Shown here piece by piece: positions 1-7,253 of a stretch of DNA of 27,345 bases (positions are counted from its first letter, which is position 1; every line of letters begins with the position of its first letter). The notes below the pieces were generated by a model that made no database searches, was not told the origin of the DNA, and saw only the letters and a program-made list of their open reading frames with translations. The stretch is from positions 1 through 27,345 of the forward strand of contig CALBPV010000023.1 of the NCBI GenBank assembly GCA_937899265.1. Direction: 5' to 3'. The stretch comes from an uncultured Bacteroidales bacterium. GTDB lineage: Bacteria > Bacteroidota > Bacteroidia > Bacteroidales > UBA3663. A program made the position numbers and the translations under genes.

Positions 1-114
1 AAAATCCTACAAAATCTATAAGAAAATCTATCAAAAGGCTATCGAATGTGAGATTTTGAAACAGATTTTGGAAGATTTCTCGCCGACAGGCGACCAAATC
101 TCGCAGAAAATGCT

Positions 115-122
115 TATCTTTG
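115..122 (+). promoter_or_regulatory. Promoter -7 box of the toxin-antitoxin-like pair
   Basis: TATCTTTG matches the Bacteroidetes housekeeping -7 consensus TAnnTTTG. It lies 27 bases before the ATG at 150, which gives a short leader. No good TTTG -33 element stands 19-21 bases upstream. The preceding stretch (1-114) is AT-rich. It stays open in one plus-strand frame from base 2 to 277, but that frame runs through this promoter and across the small gene out of frame, and its product resembles nothing I know, so I do not call it a gene. Confidence 0.65.
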
Positions 123-149
123 CACGCAGAAACGTAAAACGACAAGATT

Positions 150-308
150 ATGAGCATAGACACTTACAGACTGACAAGCATGGAGGAGCCTACCGACGAG
201 GTGCTCAGCCAACTGATGAGAGAGGCCGCCGAGGATGCGTCCAAGACAAACGCAGAAGCGACGACACGCTTCTTTGAGGAAATCAAGCAAGCAGCCGCAG
301 CATACTGA
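150..308 (+). CDS. Small acidic protein, putative antitoxin partner of the zeta-like kinase
   Basis: This 52-residue ORF starts with ATG 27 bases after a -7 box and ends in TGA one base before the ATG of the zeta-like gene, so the two are probably translationally coupled. The product is short, acidic and probably helical (residues 12-30 are rich in Glu, Asp and Leu; the C-terminal part has FFEEIKQ and an alanine-rich end). I see no DNA-binding motif. Short acidic partners upstream of zeta-toxin-family kinases are common in Bacteroidales, so an antitoxin or chaperone-like role is inferred from position and size alone. The next gene is truncated, so this may be a relic of a former module. Confidence 0.6.
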   Translation: MSIDTYRLTSMEEPTDEVLSQLMREAAEDASKTNAEATTRFFEEIKQAAAAY

Positions 309-309
309 C

Positions 310-696
310 ATGAGCAACGCAGAACGCCGCCCGGTACTTATCGTCATTGCCGGCCCCAACGGGTCGGGCAAGACTACGATTACGTCGAAGATACTGCGCC
401 ACGAATGGCTGGAGGATGCCGTCTATGTGAACCCCGACCAGGAGGCACAGGACAGGTTCGGCGACTGGAACTCGCCCGAGGCCGTTCTGCAGGCAGCCCG
501 CTACTGCGAGGAGCAGCGTGAAGCCTGTCTGCGTGACCGCCGGAGCCTCATCTTCGAGACCGTCCTCTCTTCGGAGGGCAAGGTCGATTTCATCCGCCGC
601 GCCCATGAGACAGGCTACATCATACGCCTGTTCTTCGTGTCCACGAGCCATCCCGCCATCAATGCCAAGTGCATTGCCCAGCGCATCATAGGTTAA
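310..696 (+). pseudogene. Zeta-toxin-family P-loop kinase, C-terminally truncated
   Basis: The 128-residue product begins with a beta strand leading to a Walker A motif, GPNGSGKT (residues 15-22), followed by VNPD near residue 45 and an IFETVLSS segment, as in zeta-toxin/UDP-N-acetylglucosamine-kinase-like proteins. Start: the ATG one base after the upstream gene's stop is preferred to one further upstream that would overlap it. Family members of this type are usually about 190 residues. This one stops right after NAKCIAQRIIG, where relatives continue with a conserved glycine/histidine segment and the C-terminal helices. The stop is followed at once by CCCTC10. Translating the next 150 bases in the forward frames does not recover the missing end, so this looks like a real truncation and not a simple frameshift. 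Toxicity is doubtful. Confidence 0.7.
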
Positions 697-700
697 CCCT

Positions 701-881
701 CCCCCCCCCCAAACACACTCAGAAAATATCCTCCGAGACACCGCCACCGCGCGATGCCTCGGCGTTTTCGTTTTTCCCAACACGAATTGCCACGAATGGA
801 CCCCAATTACGCAGTTTTCATGCCATTTTGCACGCAAAAAATGAAAAATCGAGTTAATTTGTGTTAAAACAGGGGGGGGGG
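701..881. repeat. Paired homopolymers C10 and G10 ahead of the adhesin operon
   Basis: A run of ten C (701-710, preceded by CCCT) and a run of ten G (872-881) lie 161 bases apart in a gene-free stretch. As an inverted pair they could base-pair. Runs of this length are prone to slippage. The rest of 697-928 shows no gene, RNA or recombinase-site pattern that I recognise. Confidence 0.8.
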
Positions 882-928
882 TAGCGTAAAAACCTTCTTC
901 ATTTTTTTTAATTGTACGGGATTTTTCA

Positions 929-936
929 TATCTTTG
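929..936 (+). promoter_or_regulatory. Promoter -7 box of the BspA-like surface operon
   Basis: TATCTTTG fits TAnnTTTG. The -33 region is a T-run (902-909) and not a clean TTTG. The predicted leader of about 100 bases contains a 7-bp stem (951-957 with 975-981, loop of 17). Just before the ATG, 1013-1041 has an imperfect heptamer-like pattern (ATTTCTA, ATTTCCA, ATTTTTAA, ATTTCAT). The G10 tract ends 47 bases upstream of the box. Confidence 0.7.
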
Positions 937-1045
937 CACAGCTTTTCACACACATACGATATTCTTTTTAAAAGGTATGTGAACGGCAAATAAGAGAAAC
1001 AAAACAATTTATATTTCTAATTTCCAATTTTTAAATTTCATTTTT

Positions 1046-4000
1046 ATGAAAAAAAACAGATTTCTTTCTTTGCTCGCCCTTATGCTGACAAGCGTAACGG
1101 CGGCGGTTACGAATGCAAGGGCTGGCGGCGAATGGTCGATAGACTTCGCGGAGCTCAGTCAAAGCGTTTCCGGGAATGCGACGGTGACCGTTTCTTCCGA
1201 GGTTGTGGCCACCATCGACGACACGAACATGAGTACGTGTTCCTTAAATGGAAATGAGTGGAACAGCAATTTCGTTGTGCAAACCGGCAGCAGCTGGTTG
1301 CTGCGCAATAGACAGGGCGGTTTATATCAGTTCAGCGGAGGCGCGCGCTACATTGGCATGCTGGACTGCAAAGCCGGACAGACAATTACCATCGTCAGCT
1401 CAGATGGACCCTCTTCTTGGACGAATGTCTCCCAGACGGAAAGCAATTACGATGACGGGAAATCCACAACCGTCTATACCGTCACAGCTGCGGGCAATGT
1501 GAAATTCCAGATTGCGCGGTCTTCTTATATTTACAGCGTGTCGGTAGCCAACACACCGAAGGCACCCTATTATGCTGTTTACGACAGTGAAAACAGTACA
1601 TTGACCTTCAGGAAAGATGACAATATGCCGGACGAAAACGCTTGGGCATTGAATTCGAACTACAATACTCCCGGGTGGAATTCCGTGATCAATTCTGTGA
1701 CAAAAGTCATTTTCGATGCTTCCTTTGCCGACGTTCGTCCCACTTCTTGTTACTATTGGTTCGCGGACGGTTGGAACATTTCTTCCATCGAAGGTCTTGA
1801 GTACCTGAATACCAGCGAGACGACCAATATGGCCTGGATGTTCTCCAATTGCTCGTTGTCCGAATTCGACCTCTCCAAGTTAGATACAAAGAACGTAACC
1901 GATATGTCGGGAATGTTCTCTAATTTCTCGGCGTTGACGAGTCTCGACCTCAGCAAACTCAACACCGAGAATGTGACCTCCATGTCCAACATGTTCTCCT
2001 ATAGCTGGCAGTTGACGAGTCTCGACCTCAGCAAACTCAACACCGAGAATGTGACCAATATGAGTTACATGTTCTCCGGTTGCTCGTCATTGACCAGTCT
2101 CGACCTCTCCAAGTTCGACACAAAGAACGTTACCAGCATGGGAGGAATGTTCTCCGGTTGCTCGGCATTGACTGGTCTCGACCTCAGCAATTTCAACACC
2201 GAGAACGTGACCTACATGGGTTCCATGTTCTCCTATTGCTCGGCGTTGACGAGTCTCGACCTCTCCAAGTTCGACACAAAGAATGTGACCGATATGGGAG
2301 GAATGTTCTCCGGTTGCTCGGCATTGACCGGTTTGGATTTGTCGAATTTCAACACGCAGAAATTGTGGTATATGAGCTACATGTTCGCCAACTGCTCTGC
2401 ATTGACCTCCCTGAATCTCTCCTCTTTCGACATGCAGAACGTAAACTACACGGAAGGAATGTTCCAAGGTTGCTCGGCTTTGGAGAGCTTGGACTTGAAG
2501 TTCAACATGCAGAATTTGTATGGGATGCAGTATATGTTCCAGGGCTGTTCTTCGTTGAAGACCATCGACCTCTCCAAGGTTAACACAACAAACGTTAGGA
2601 GCATGGAAGGTCTGTTCCAGGATTGCTCATCGCTGACCAGCCTCGACCTTTCCGGCTTTGTCACACAGAACGTGGGGGACATGGCAAACATGTTCTACGG
2701 ATGTTCCAACTTGGCGGAGGTGAAGATTCGCAGCCGGTTCACCACAGACAACGTTGGGTATTCTGACAACATGTTCTACGGCACCGGATTCTCCAACTAC
2801 GACGAAAGCATCATCGACAAGGAAGGTGTGGAACGCTATTGCACACGCGTTCCCGAGCCATACGCCGTCTATGACAGCGAAACCCAGACACTCACCTTCA
2901 AGTACGGCTTGGACATGCCGAGCGAAAACGCATGGCCAGTGAATGTCGGAACCCAGATGCCAGATTGGTACTACAGTGTGGGCAATTCTGTGCAGAAAGT
3001 AGTCTTCGACGCATCCTTCGCTGATGCCCGTCCCACGACGTGCTATGATTGGTTCTATGGGTTCAATAATCTTACCTCCGTGGAAGGTCTCGAATATCTG
3101 AATACCAGCGAGGTGACCAATATGGGTTCCATGTTCTCCAACTGTTATGCATTGACCAGTCTCGACCTCTCCAAGTTCGACACAAAGAACGTGAACTACA
3201 TGTACGACATGTTCTTCGGTTGCTCGTCATTGACCAGTCTCGATCTCAGCAATTTCAACACCGAGAACGTGAAAAACATGAGTTCCATGTTCTACGGTTG
3301 CTCGGCATTGACCAGTCTCGACCTCTCCAAGTTCGACACAAAGAACGTGACCAACATGGGTTCCATGTTCTCCAGTTGCTCGGCATTGACCAGTCTCGAC
3401 CTCAGCAACTTCAATACCGAGAACGTGACCAATATGGGTACCATGTTCGCCTTCTGCTATGCATTGACCAGTCTCAACCTCAGCAAATTCAACACTGAGA
3501 ACGTGACCAATATGTATTACATGTTCGGCAACTGTTCTGCATTGACGAGTCTCAATCTCAGCAACTTCAACACGCAGAAAGTGACCGATATGCGTTACAT
3601 GTTCCGTAACTGCTATGCATTGACGAGTCTCGATCTGCGCAGTTTCAATACGCAGAACGTAATCTACATGAACTACATGTTCTACTATGCCTACTCTCTG
3701 AGCGAGGTTGAAATCACCAAGCGTTTCGTAACGGATCAGCTTTACAGTTCCTTAAGGATGTTCTATCGCACCGGATTCTCGAATTACGATGCAAATTTCA
3801 CCGACCAGGCAGGCGTGCCGTTGTACTGCACGATGTACTACGACCTGTCTGTAGCCGACTTCGCCGATGCCGACAAGTGGAGCCTCAGCGACACCATCGC
3901 CAAGGCCGGTCAGACCGTTTCCGTCACCTACGCCGGTTCTCTGAAGGTTCAGGGTCTCCAGGCTGTGAACAAGGACGATGCCACTGCCGTGACCACAGGC

Positions 4001-4918
4001 GCTTGGGATGCCGAGACCAAGGCGGGCACCTTCGAGATGCAGGCATACGAGATGGAAGTCAAGGCCGTTTACTACCCCGTTGCCACCGTGACCACAACGC
4101 CCACGGGTATCGATGTATACGCTACAGGTGCCGAGCAGACCCTCGTGAGCGGCGGTGCCGCCGATGGCGGAACGCTCTGCTACGCTCTGGGCACCGATGC
4201 CGAGACGGCTCCTGCCGACGGTTATACGTCAGCAGAACCCAAGGCCACCGCTCCTGCCACCTATTATATATGGTATTATGTGGCAGGCGACGACACGCAC
4301 AACAACAGCGATACCGCTTGCGTGACGGCTCAAATCAACGGCTTCCCCGTAGTGGTGGCTCCCGGAGAATACTCCACCTACTACAGCGACCAGGCTCTGA
4401 AGATTGAAGCTTCGACAGCCGACGATGCACAGCTCTACACCGTGACCGCTGTTGCCGACAACAGCGTGACCGTCACGAAGCTCTCCGTAGCCGCCGCCGG
4501 CACCCCGCTGCTCGTCTATAACGCTTCCGATGTAGAGAAGACCGTCATCCTCATCCCGACAGATGACGCTGCCGACGACGTAACCGTTGCTGCCGAGTTC
4601 AAGGGCACGCTCGAAGGCAAGACCTTCACCGCCGAGGACATGCAGTCTGCCGACTACTATGTATGCAACGGACACGACTTCGTATGGGTGAAGGGCGCAG
4701 GCACCATCGCCGCCAACCGCTGCTGGCTCGAAATCGCGGCTTCCGCAACTGCCGCCCGCCGTCTGACCATCAACTTCGGCGAACCGGTCACCGGCATCGA
4801 GGCCGTGAACATCGAAGAGAACAATGCAGACATATACTACGACCTGAACGGTCGCCGCACAGCACAGCCCGCCAAGGGTCTGTACCTCCGCAACGGCCGC
4901 AAGGTGCTTGTGAAGTGA
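1046..4918 (+). CDS. BspA-like leucine-rich-repeat surface protein with DUF285-type repeats
   Basis: This 1290-residue secreted protein has a signal peptide at residues 1-26 (ending near NARA), a beta-rich N-terminal domain (about 27-172) and two LRR modules (about 175-605 and 606-930). Each module opens with YAVYDSE..TLTF, holds 26-residue repeats of the form LTSLDLSxFxTxNVTxMxxMF, and closes with TGFSNYD and YCT. Linker domains follow (about 931-1100), then a beta domain (about 1100-1245) with TPLLVYN and ANRCWLEI, and a tail YDLNGRR...GLYLRNGRKVLVK. Such repeats are known from BspA-type adhesins and Mycoplasma lipoproteins and usually bind host or bacterial surfaces. The tail resembles the C-terminal signals of exported Prevotella proteins and may be read by T9SS. 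It is the first gene of a three-gene operon, with 37 bases to the next start. Binding partner unknown. Confidence 0.88.
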   Translation: MKKNRFLSLLALMLTSVTAAVTNARAGGEWSIDFAELSQSVSGNATVTVSSEVVATIDDTNMSTCSLNGNEWNSNFVVQTGSSWLLRNRQGGLYQFSGGARYIGMLDCKAGQTITIVSSDGPSSWTNVSQTESNYDDGKSTTVYTVTAAGNVKFQIARSSYIYSVSVANTPKAPYYAVYDSENSTLTFRKDDNMPDENAWALNSNYNTPGWNSVINSVTKVIFDASFADVRPTSCYYWFADGWNISSIEGLEYLNTSETTNMAWMFSNCSLSEFDLSKLDTKNVTDMSGMFSNFSALTSLDLSKLNTENVTSMSNMFSYSWQLTSLDLSKLNTENVTNMSYMFSGCSSLTSLDLSKFDTKNVTSMGGMFSGCSALTGLDLSNFNTENVTYMGSMFSYCSALTSLDLSKFDTKNVTDMGGMFSGCSALTGLDLSNFNTQKLWYMSYMFANCSALTSLNLSSFDMQNVNYTEGMFQGCSALESLDLKFNMQNLYGMQYMFQGCSSLKTIDLSKVNTTNVRSMEGLFQDCSSLTSLDLSGFVTQNVGDMANMFYGCSNLAEVKIRSRFTTDNVGYSDNMFYGTGFSNYDESIIDKEGVERYCTRVPEPYAVYDSETQTLTFKYGLDMPSENAWPVNVGTQMPDWYYSVGNSVQKVVFDASFADARPTTCYDWFYGFNNLTSVEGLEYLNTSEVTNMGSMFSNCYALTSLDLSKFDTKNVNYMYDMFFGCSSLTSLDLSNFNTENVKNMSSMFYGCSALTSLDLSKFDTKNVTNMGSMFSSCSALTSLDLSNFNTENVTNMGTMFAFCYALTSLNLSKFNTENVTNMYYMFGNCSALTSLNLSNFNTQKVTDMRYMFRNCYALTSLDLRSFNTQNVIYMNYMFYYAYSLSEVEITKRFVTDQLYSSLRMFYRTGFSNYDANFTDQAGVPLYCTMYYDLSVADFADADKWSLSDTIAKAGQTVSVTYAGSLKVQGLQAVNKDDATAVTTGAWDAETKAGTFEMQAYEMEVKAVYYPVATVTTTPTGIDVYATGAEQTLVSGGAADGGTLCYALGTDAETAPADGYTSAEPKATAPATYYIWYYVAGDDTHNNSDTACVTAQINGFPVVVAPGEYSTYYSDQALKIEASTADDAQLYTVTAVADNSVTVTKLSVAAAGTPLLVYNASDVEKTVILIPTDDAADDVTVAAEFKGTLEGKTFTAEDMQSADYYVCNGHDFVWVKGAGTIAANRCWLEIAASATAARRLTINFGEPVTGIEAVNIEENNADIYYDLNGRRTAQPAKGLYLRNGRKVLVK
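1856..2788 (+). repeat. LRR-encoding tandem repeat, module 1 (12 units of 78 bp, one of 75)
   Basis: Twelve consecutive units encode the 26-residue DUF285 repeat; the ninth lacks one codon. Unit starts at 1856, 1934, 2012 and 2090 confirm the 78-bp step. Long stretches are near-identical at the DNA level in the middle of the array. Units alternate between a KFDTKNVT and an NFNTENVT form, giving a 156-bp super-period in the centre, while edge units are diverged. Confidence 0.85.
3152..3775 (+). repeat. LRR-encoding tandem repeat, module 2 (8 units of 78 bp)
   Basis: Eight units encode the same 26-residue repeat, preceded by a 27-residue capping unit (LTSVEGLEYLNTSEV) that also precedes module 1. 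The first four units alternate KFDTKNV and NFNTENV. Sequence between modules 1 and 2 repeats the module-opening and module-closing segments, so the second module looks like a duplicated and shortened copy of the first. Confidence 0.85.
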
Positions 4919-4955
4919 ATGTAAGCCAAAAACAGTTTAAAACAAAAACAAGAAT

Positions 4956-6194
4956 ATGAAAAAAATCTTTTCAACCATAGTAATGGCATTCGCGGTATTG
5001 ACCGCGAATGCCTACGACCTCACCGTCGGCACCACCGAGCACGGCAGTCTCAGCTTCAAGGTGGACGGCGCTGCTGCCACAACGGCCGCTGCGGGCAAGA
5101 CAGTTACCGTAGTCGTAACCCCCGACGGAGGCTATGCCGCCACAGAAGTCACCGCCACAGCCTATACGAGCTGGGAGCAGGCCAAGGCCAAGAGCCGCCA
5201 GCTCACCTCCGCCGGTCTGGTGAAGGACATCGCCGTGACCGGCAGCGGCAACGAGTGGAGCTTCACGATGCCCGAAGCCGACATTGAAGTGAGCGCCGAG
5301 TACATCATCCACATCCCGACCCCCGCCGAGGAGGCAGCCGATGAAGACAAAGAGGTGGACAACGCCTACCTCAATATGGAAGTGGCCGAAGGCGAGACCC
5401 CGACAACGGATTCCGAGACAGGCGTCACCACGATTCCCGTGACGGTAACCTCCGTCGAGATTCCCGCCCAGGACGGTGGCACAGCCGCCCAGCCGAAGGA
5501 AATCACCGTCGAGGTGGAGGCTGAGACCCGGATTGGGAACAACGTGTTCGTTGTGAAAGAAATCGCAGCCGACGCCTTCAAGTCGAACGAAGCAACCGCC
5601 GTGGTGACCAAAGTCATCCTGCCCGAAACGGAGCAGGCCCTCAAGGTGGCCGACGGTGCCATGAAGCCCAACGGCGAACCCATCGAGGTGGAGACACCCC
5701 TCTCCCTGCTCGACGACTACGCCCTGATGTCCTCCCTGAAGGACAACTTCGAGGCCGGCAAGGTGAAGGCCGAAGTGGAGGCTCCCAACCTGTTCTGGAC
5801 GGTGTCGAGCGGCGTGGACCTCGTGTTGCCCGAAGGCTTGACGGCCTACATCGTCTATGTGGATGGCGATGTCATTCGCTACGTCCGGATTGAAGAGTCC
5901 GAGCTTGCCCTTGCAGACGGCCGTCGCGGCATCAAGGCCAACAACGGCGTGCTCATCGGCGGACAGAAGGGCGTGACCTACGATTTCGTGGCCAGCCCCG
6001 GCAATCAAGAGAGCGGAACAACGCCCGCAACGACCGACGCCAAGAGCTACGCAGGCAACCAACTGGAACCCGTCATCGTGGGCAAGAACTATCCGGCAGG
6101 CAGCTACAGCGTACTGAAGGACAACAAGTTCCACAGCATCCGCTCCAACGCCTCCAAGGTGAAACCCTGCAAGGCCGTGCTGCGTTTGAAGTAA
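4956..6194 (+). CDS. Secreted protein with InlB-like/LRR_5-like segments, second gene of surface operon
   Basis: The 412-residue product has a clear signal peptide (residues 1-19, ending TANA). An N-terminal beta domain (about 20-115) with GTTEHGSLSF and VTPDGGY resembles the bacterial repeat domain seen beside InlB-type repeats. A proline- and acid-rich linker follows. Residues of about 185-235, with ADAFKSN and VTKVILPE, recall a single BspA LRR_5-type repeat. The C-terminal 150 residues (TAYIVYV, GVLIGG, SYSVLKDNKFHSI, CKAVLRL) look like a diverged copy of the C-terminal beta domain of the preceding BspA-like protein, but without its sorting-like tail. It starts 37 bases after the BspA-like stop and ends 34 bases before the lipoprotein gene. 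It may be a partner or accessory surface protein; its function is not known. Confidence 0.75.
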   Translation: MKKIFSTIVMAFAVLTANAYDLTVGTTEHGSLSFKVDGAAATTAAAGKTVTVVVTPDGGYAATEVTATAYTSWEQAKAKSRQLTSAGLVKDIAVTGSGNEWSFTMPEADIEVSAEYIIHIPTPAEEAADEDKEVDNAYLNMEVAEGETPTTDSETGVTTIPVTVTSVEIPAQDGGTAAQPKEITVEVEAETRIGNNVFVVKEIAADAFKSNEATAVVTKVILPETEQALKVADGAMKPNGEPIEVETPLSLLDDYALMSSLKDNFEAGKVKAEVEAPNLFWTVSSGVDLVLPEGLTAYIVYVDGDVIRYVRIEESELALADGRRGIKANNGVLIGGQKGVTYDFVASPGNQESGTTPATTDAKSYAGNQLEPVIVGKNYPAGSYSVLKDNKFHSIRSNASKVKPCKAVLRLK

Positions 6195-6228
6195 TTTATC
6201 CGTCTCACACTAAAATAGCAAGTAACCT

Positions 6229-6642
6229 ATGAAAAGATATATAGCAAACACATGCAAGGCCTTCGCAGCCGTGACGCTGCTGGCCGCAGGTATGGTGTTC
6301 AGTTCCTGCGACAACAAGGACAATGAAGTCTGGTACAGCAATGTGCCCAACATCGAAGGCGAGGGTGTACATAACCATGCCGTCACCCTCGAGTTGGAGC
6401 AGACCGTACAGCTGAAAGCCACCACGACAGAAAAAGGCGGCGTGGACTGGTTCTCAAGCCATCCCGATGTAGCCTCCGTCTCGGAGGACGGTCTGGTGAC
6501 CGCCTTGAGTCTCGGCAAGACGCTCATCGAGGTGCGTCCCAAAGTGTTCGACTTCACCAACGGCAACTATGTCACAGTGACCGTAGTGGACAAGAGCCTC
6601 GCTCTGGTGAACGATGCCATAGACCAGTCGGAGGCCGAATAA
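6229..6642 (+). CDS. Small Big2-like (Ig-fold) lipoprotein, third gene of surface operon
   Basis: This 137-residue protein has a lipoprotein signal with the lipidated Cys in VFSSC (residue 27), followed by an acidic stretch. Residues of about 45-120 read as one bacterial Ig-like group 2 domain: LELEQTVQLKATTTEKGG, then VDWFSSHPDVASVSEDGLVTALSLGKTLIEV and a final VTVTVVD strand. Such lipoproteins are surface or periplasmic binding modules. It follows the secreted protein by 34 bases and is followed by a strong terminator, so the operon has three genes. A role as an outer-membrane anchor or partner of the two upstream proteins is inference. Confidence 0.78.
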   Translation: MKRYIANTCKAFAAVTLLAAGMVFSSCDNKDNEVWYSNVPNIEGEGVHNHAVTLELEQTVQLKATTTEKGGVDWFSSHPDVASVSEDGLVTALSLGKTLIEVRPKVFDFTNGNYVTVTVVDKSLALVNDAIDQSEAE

Positions 6643-6662
6643 GCCGCGCCGAATATCATGAA

Positions 6663-6690
6663 GGGCCGCCCGCACGGGCGGCCCTATTTT
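6663..6690 (+). terminator. Intrinsic terminator of the surface operon
   Basis: A perfect 9-bp GC-rich stem (6663-6671 with 6676-6684, loop GCAC) is followed by TATTTT. It lies 20 bases after the lipoprotein stop. Confidence 0.9.
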
Positions 6691-6725
6691 GATTATTGAA
6701 GGCTCCATGGGAACCGTAATTATGA

Positions 6726-6952
6726 GCCCCCTACAGGGGCAATTCATGCGACGACGGTCATTAACACAGGGGCGAGCCCCAGTGCTAAGGTATTTCGCCC
6801 TTTCAGGGCTTCAATGACCCCGACGGACAGCCTGCCCCCAGCCCCTCCCTAAAGGGAAGGGAGGCGAGCCCCTGTGCTAAGGTATTTCGCCCTTTCAGGG
6901 CATCAATGACCCCGGCGGGGTCAAATAACTCAGCGTAGGGGCTTGCCCCTAC
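6726..6952. repeat. GC-rich palindromic intergenic repeats (two 52-bp copies plus hairpins)
   Basis: Two direct copies of a 52-bp element (6771-6822 and 6863-6914) differ at only two positions. Each carries GGCGAGCCCC, GCTAAGGTATTTC and a GCCCTTTCAGGGC palindrome. Around them are further hairpins: GCCCC/GGGGC at 6726-6740, GACCCC/GGGGTC near 6908-6922, and GTAGGGG/CCCCTAC at 6935-6952. No coding sequence is visible. They look like REP-type dispersed elements and not a mobile gene. Confidence 0.8.
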
Positions 6953-6997
6953 ATATATAGAGCATCCTCCCGTCCTGCTGCCCGGGACGATGCCATA

Positions 6998-7084
6998 AAC
7001 AAAATCAGAGCAAAGGCTGATCGCTCAGACTTTGCTCTTAATGCAGCTTATATACCATGAATTTACTGAAAACAAATTATTTAC
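6998..7084 (-). ncRNA. Candidate small RNA with own promoter and terminator
   Basis: On the minus strand a TATCTTTG -7 box (7090-7097) would start a transcript near 7084. About 50 bases on comes a stem-loop (7007-7015 with 7030-7038, plus 7017-7020 with 7025-7028, one mismatch between, loop TCGC) followed by a T-rich stretch, as in an intrinsic terminator. The 87-base product has no ORF worth noting. A -33 TTTG at proper spacing is absent. Alternatively the hairpin simply ends the transcript of the two-component gene at 7254, about 215 bases upstream. Confidence 0.35.
7007..7038 (-). terminator. Stem-loop terminator, probably for minus-strand transcripts
   Basis: Fourteen paired positions with one mismatch and a TCGC loop. 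On the minus strand the stem is followed by GATTTTGTTT. It would end the candidate small RNA and any read-through from the hybrid two-component gene. On the plus strand there is no T-run. Confidence 0.6.
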
Positions 7085-7089
7085 GATTG

Positions 7090-7097
7090 CAAAGATA
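7090..7097 (-). promoter_or_regulatory. Minus-strand -7 box between the two-component gene and the terminator
   Basis: The complement reads TATCTTTGC, identical to the boxes in front of other genes here. No protein gene follows on this strand for over 400 bases, which is why a small RNA is considered. Confidence 0.45.
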
Positions 7098-7253
7098 TAA
7101 TATTTCCACCAAAGGGCGGTGTAAAAATTGACCAAATAGGTGGAATTTTTTTATAGGCTTGTATTTTTGTTGTTCTGTTGAGTATTTTGGCAGTCCTGTT
7201 TATCAAAATCATCCAGAAATTTCGGAAAAACGGGCAGTCGTAAAGGTGGAAAT

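Noticed and set aside
56..277. A 73-codon plus-strand frame at the window start
   Set aside because: It contains the promoter of the small antitoxin-like gene, overlaps that gene out of frame, and its C-terminal part is Arg/Gly-rich shadow sequence.
4971..6134. A 387-codon open frame on the minus strand opposite the second surface-operon gene
   Set aside because: Low-complexity Gly/His-rich product, no promoter, fully opposite a gene with a clear signal peptide.
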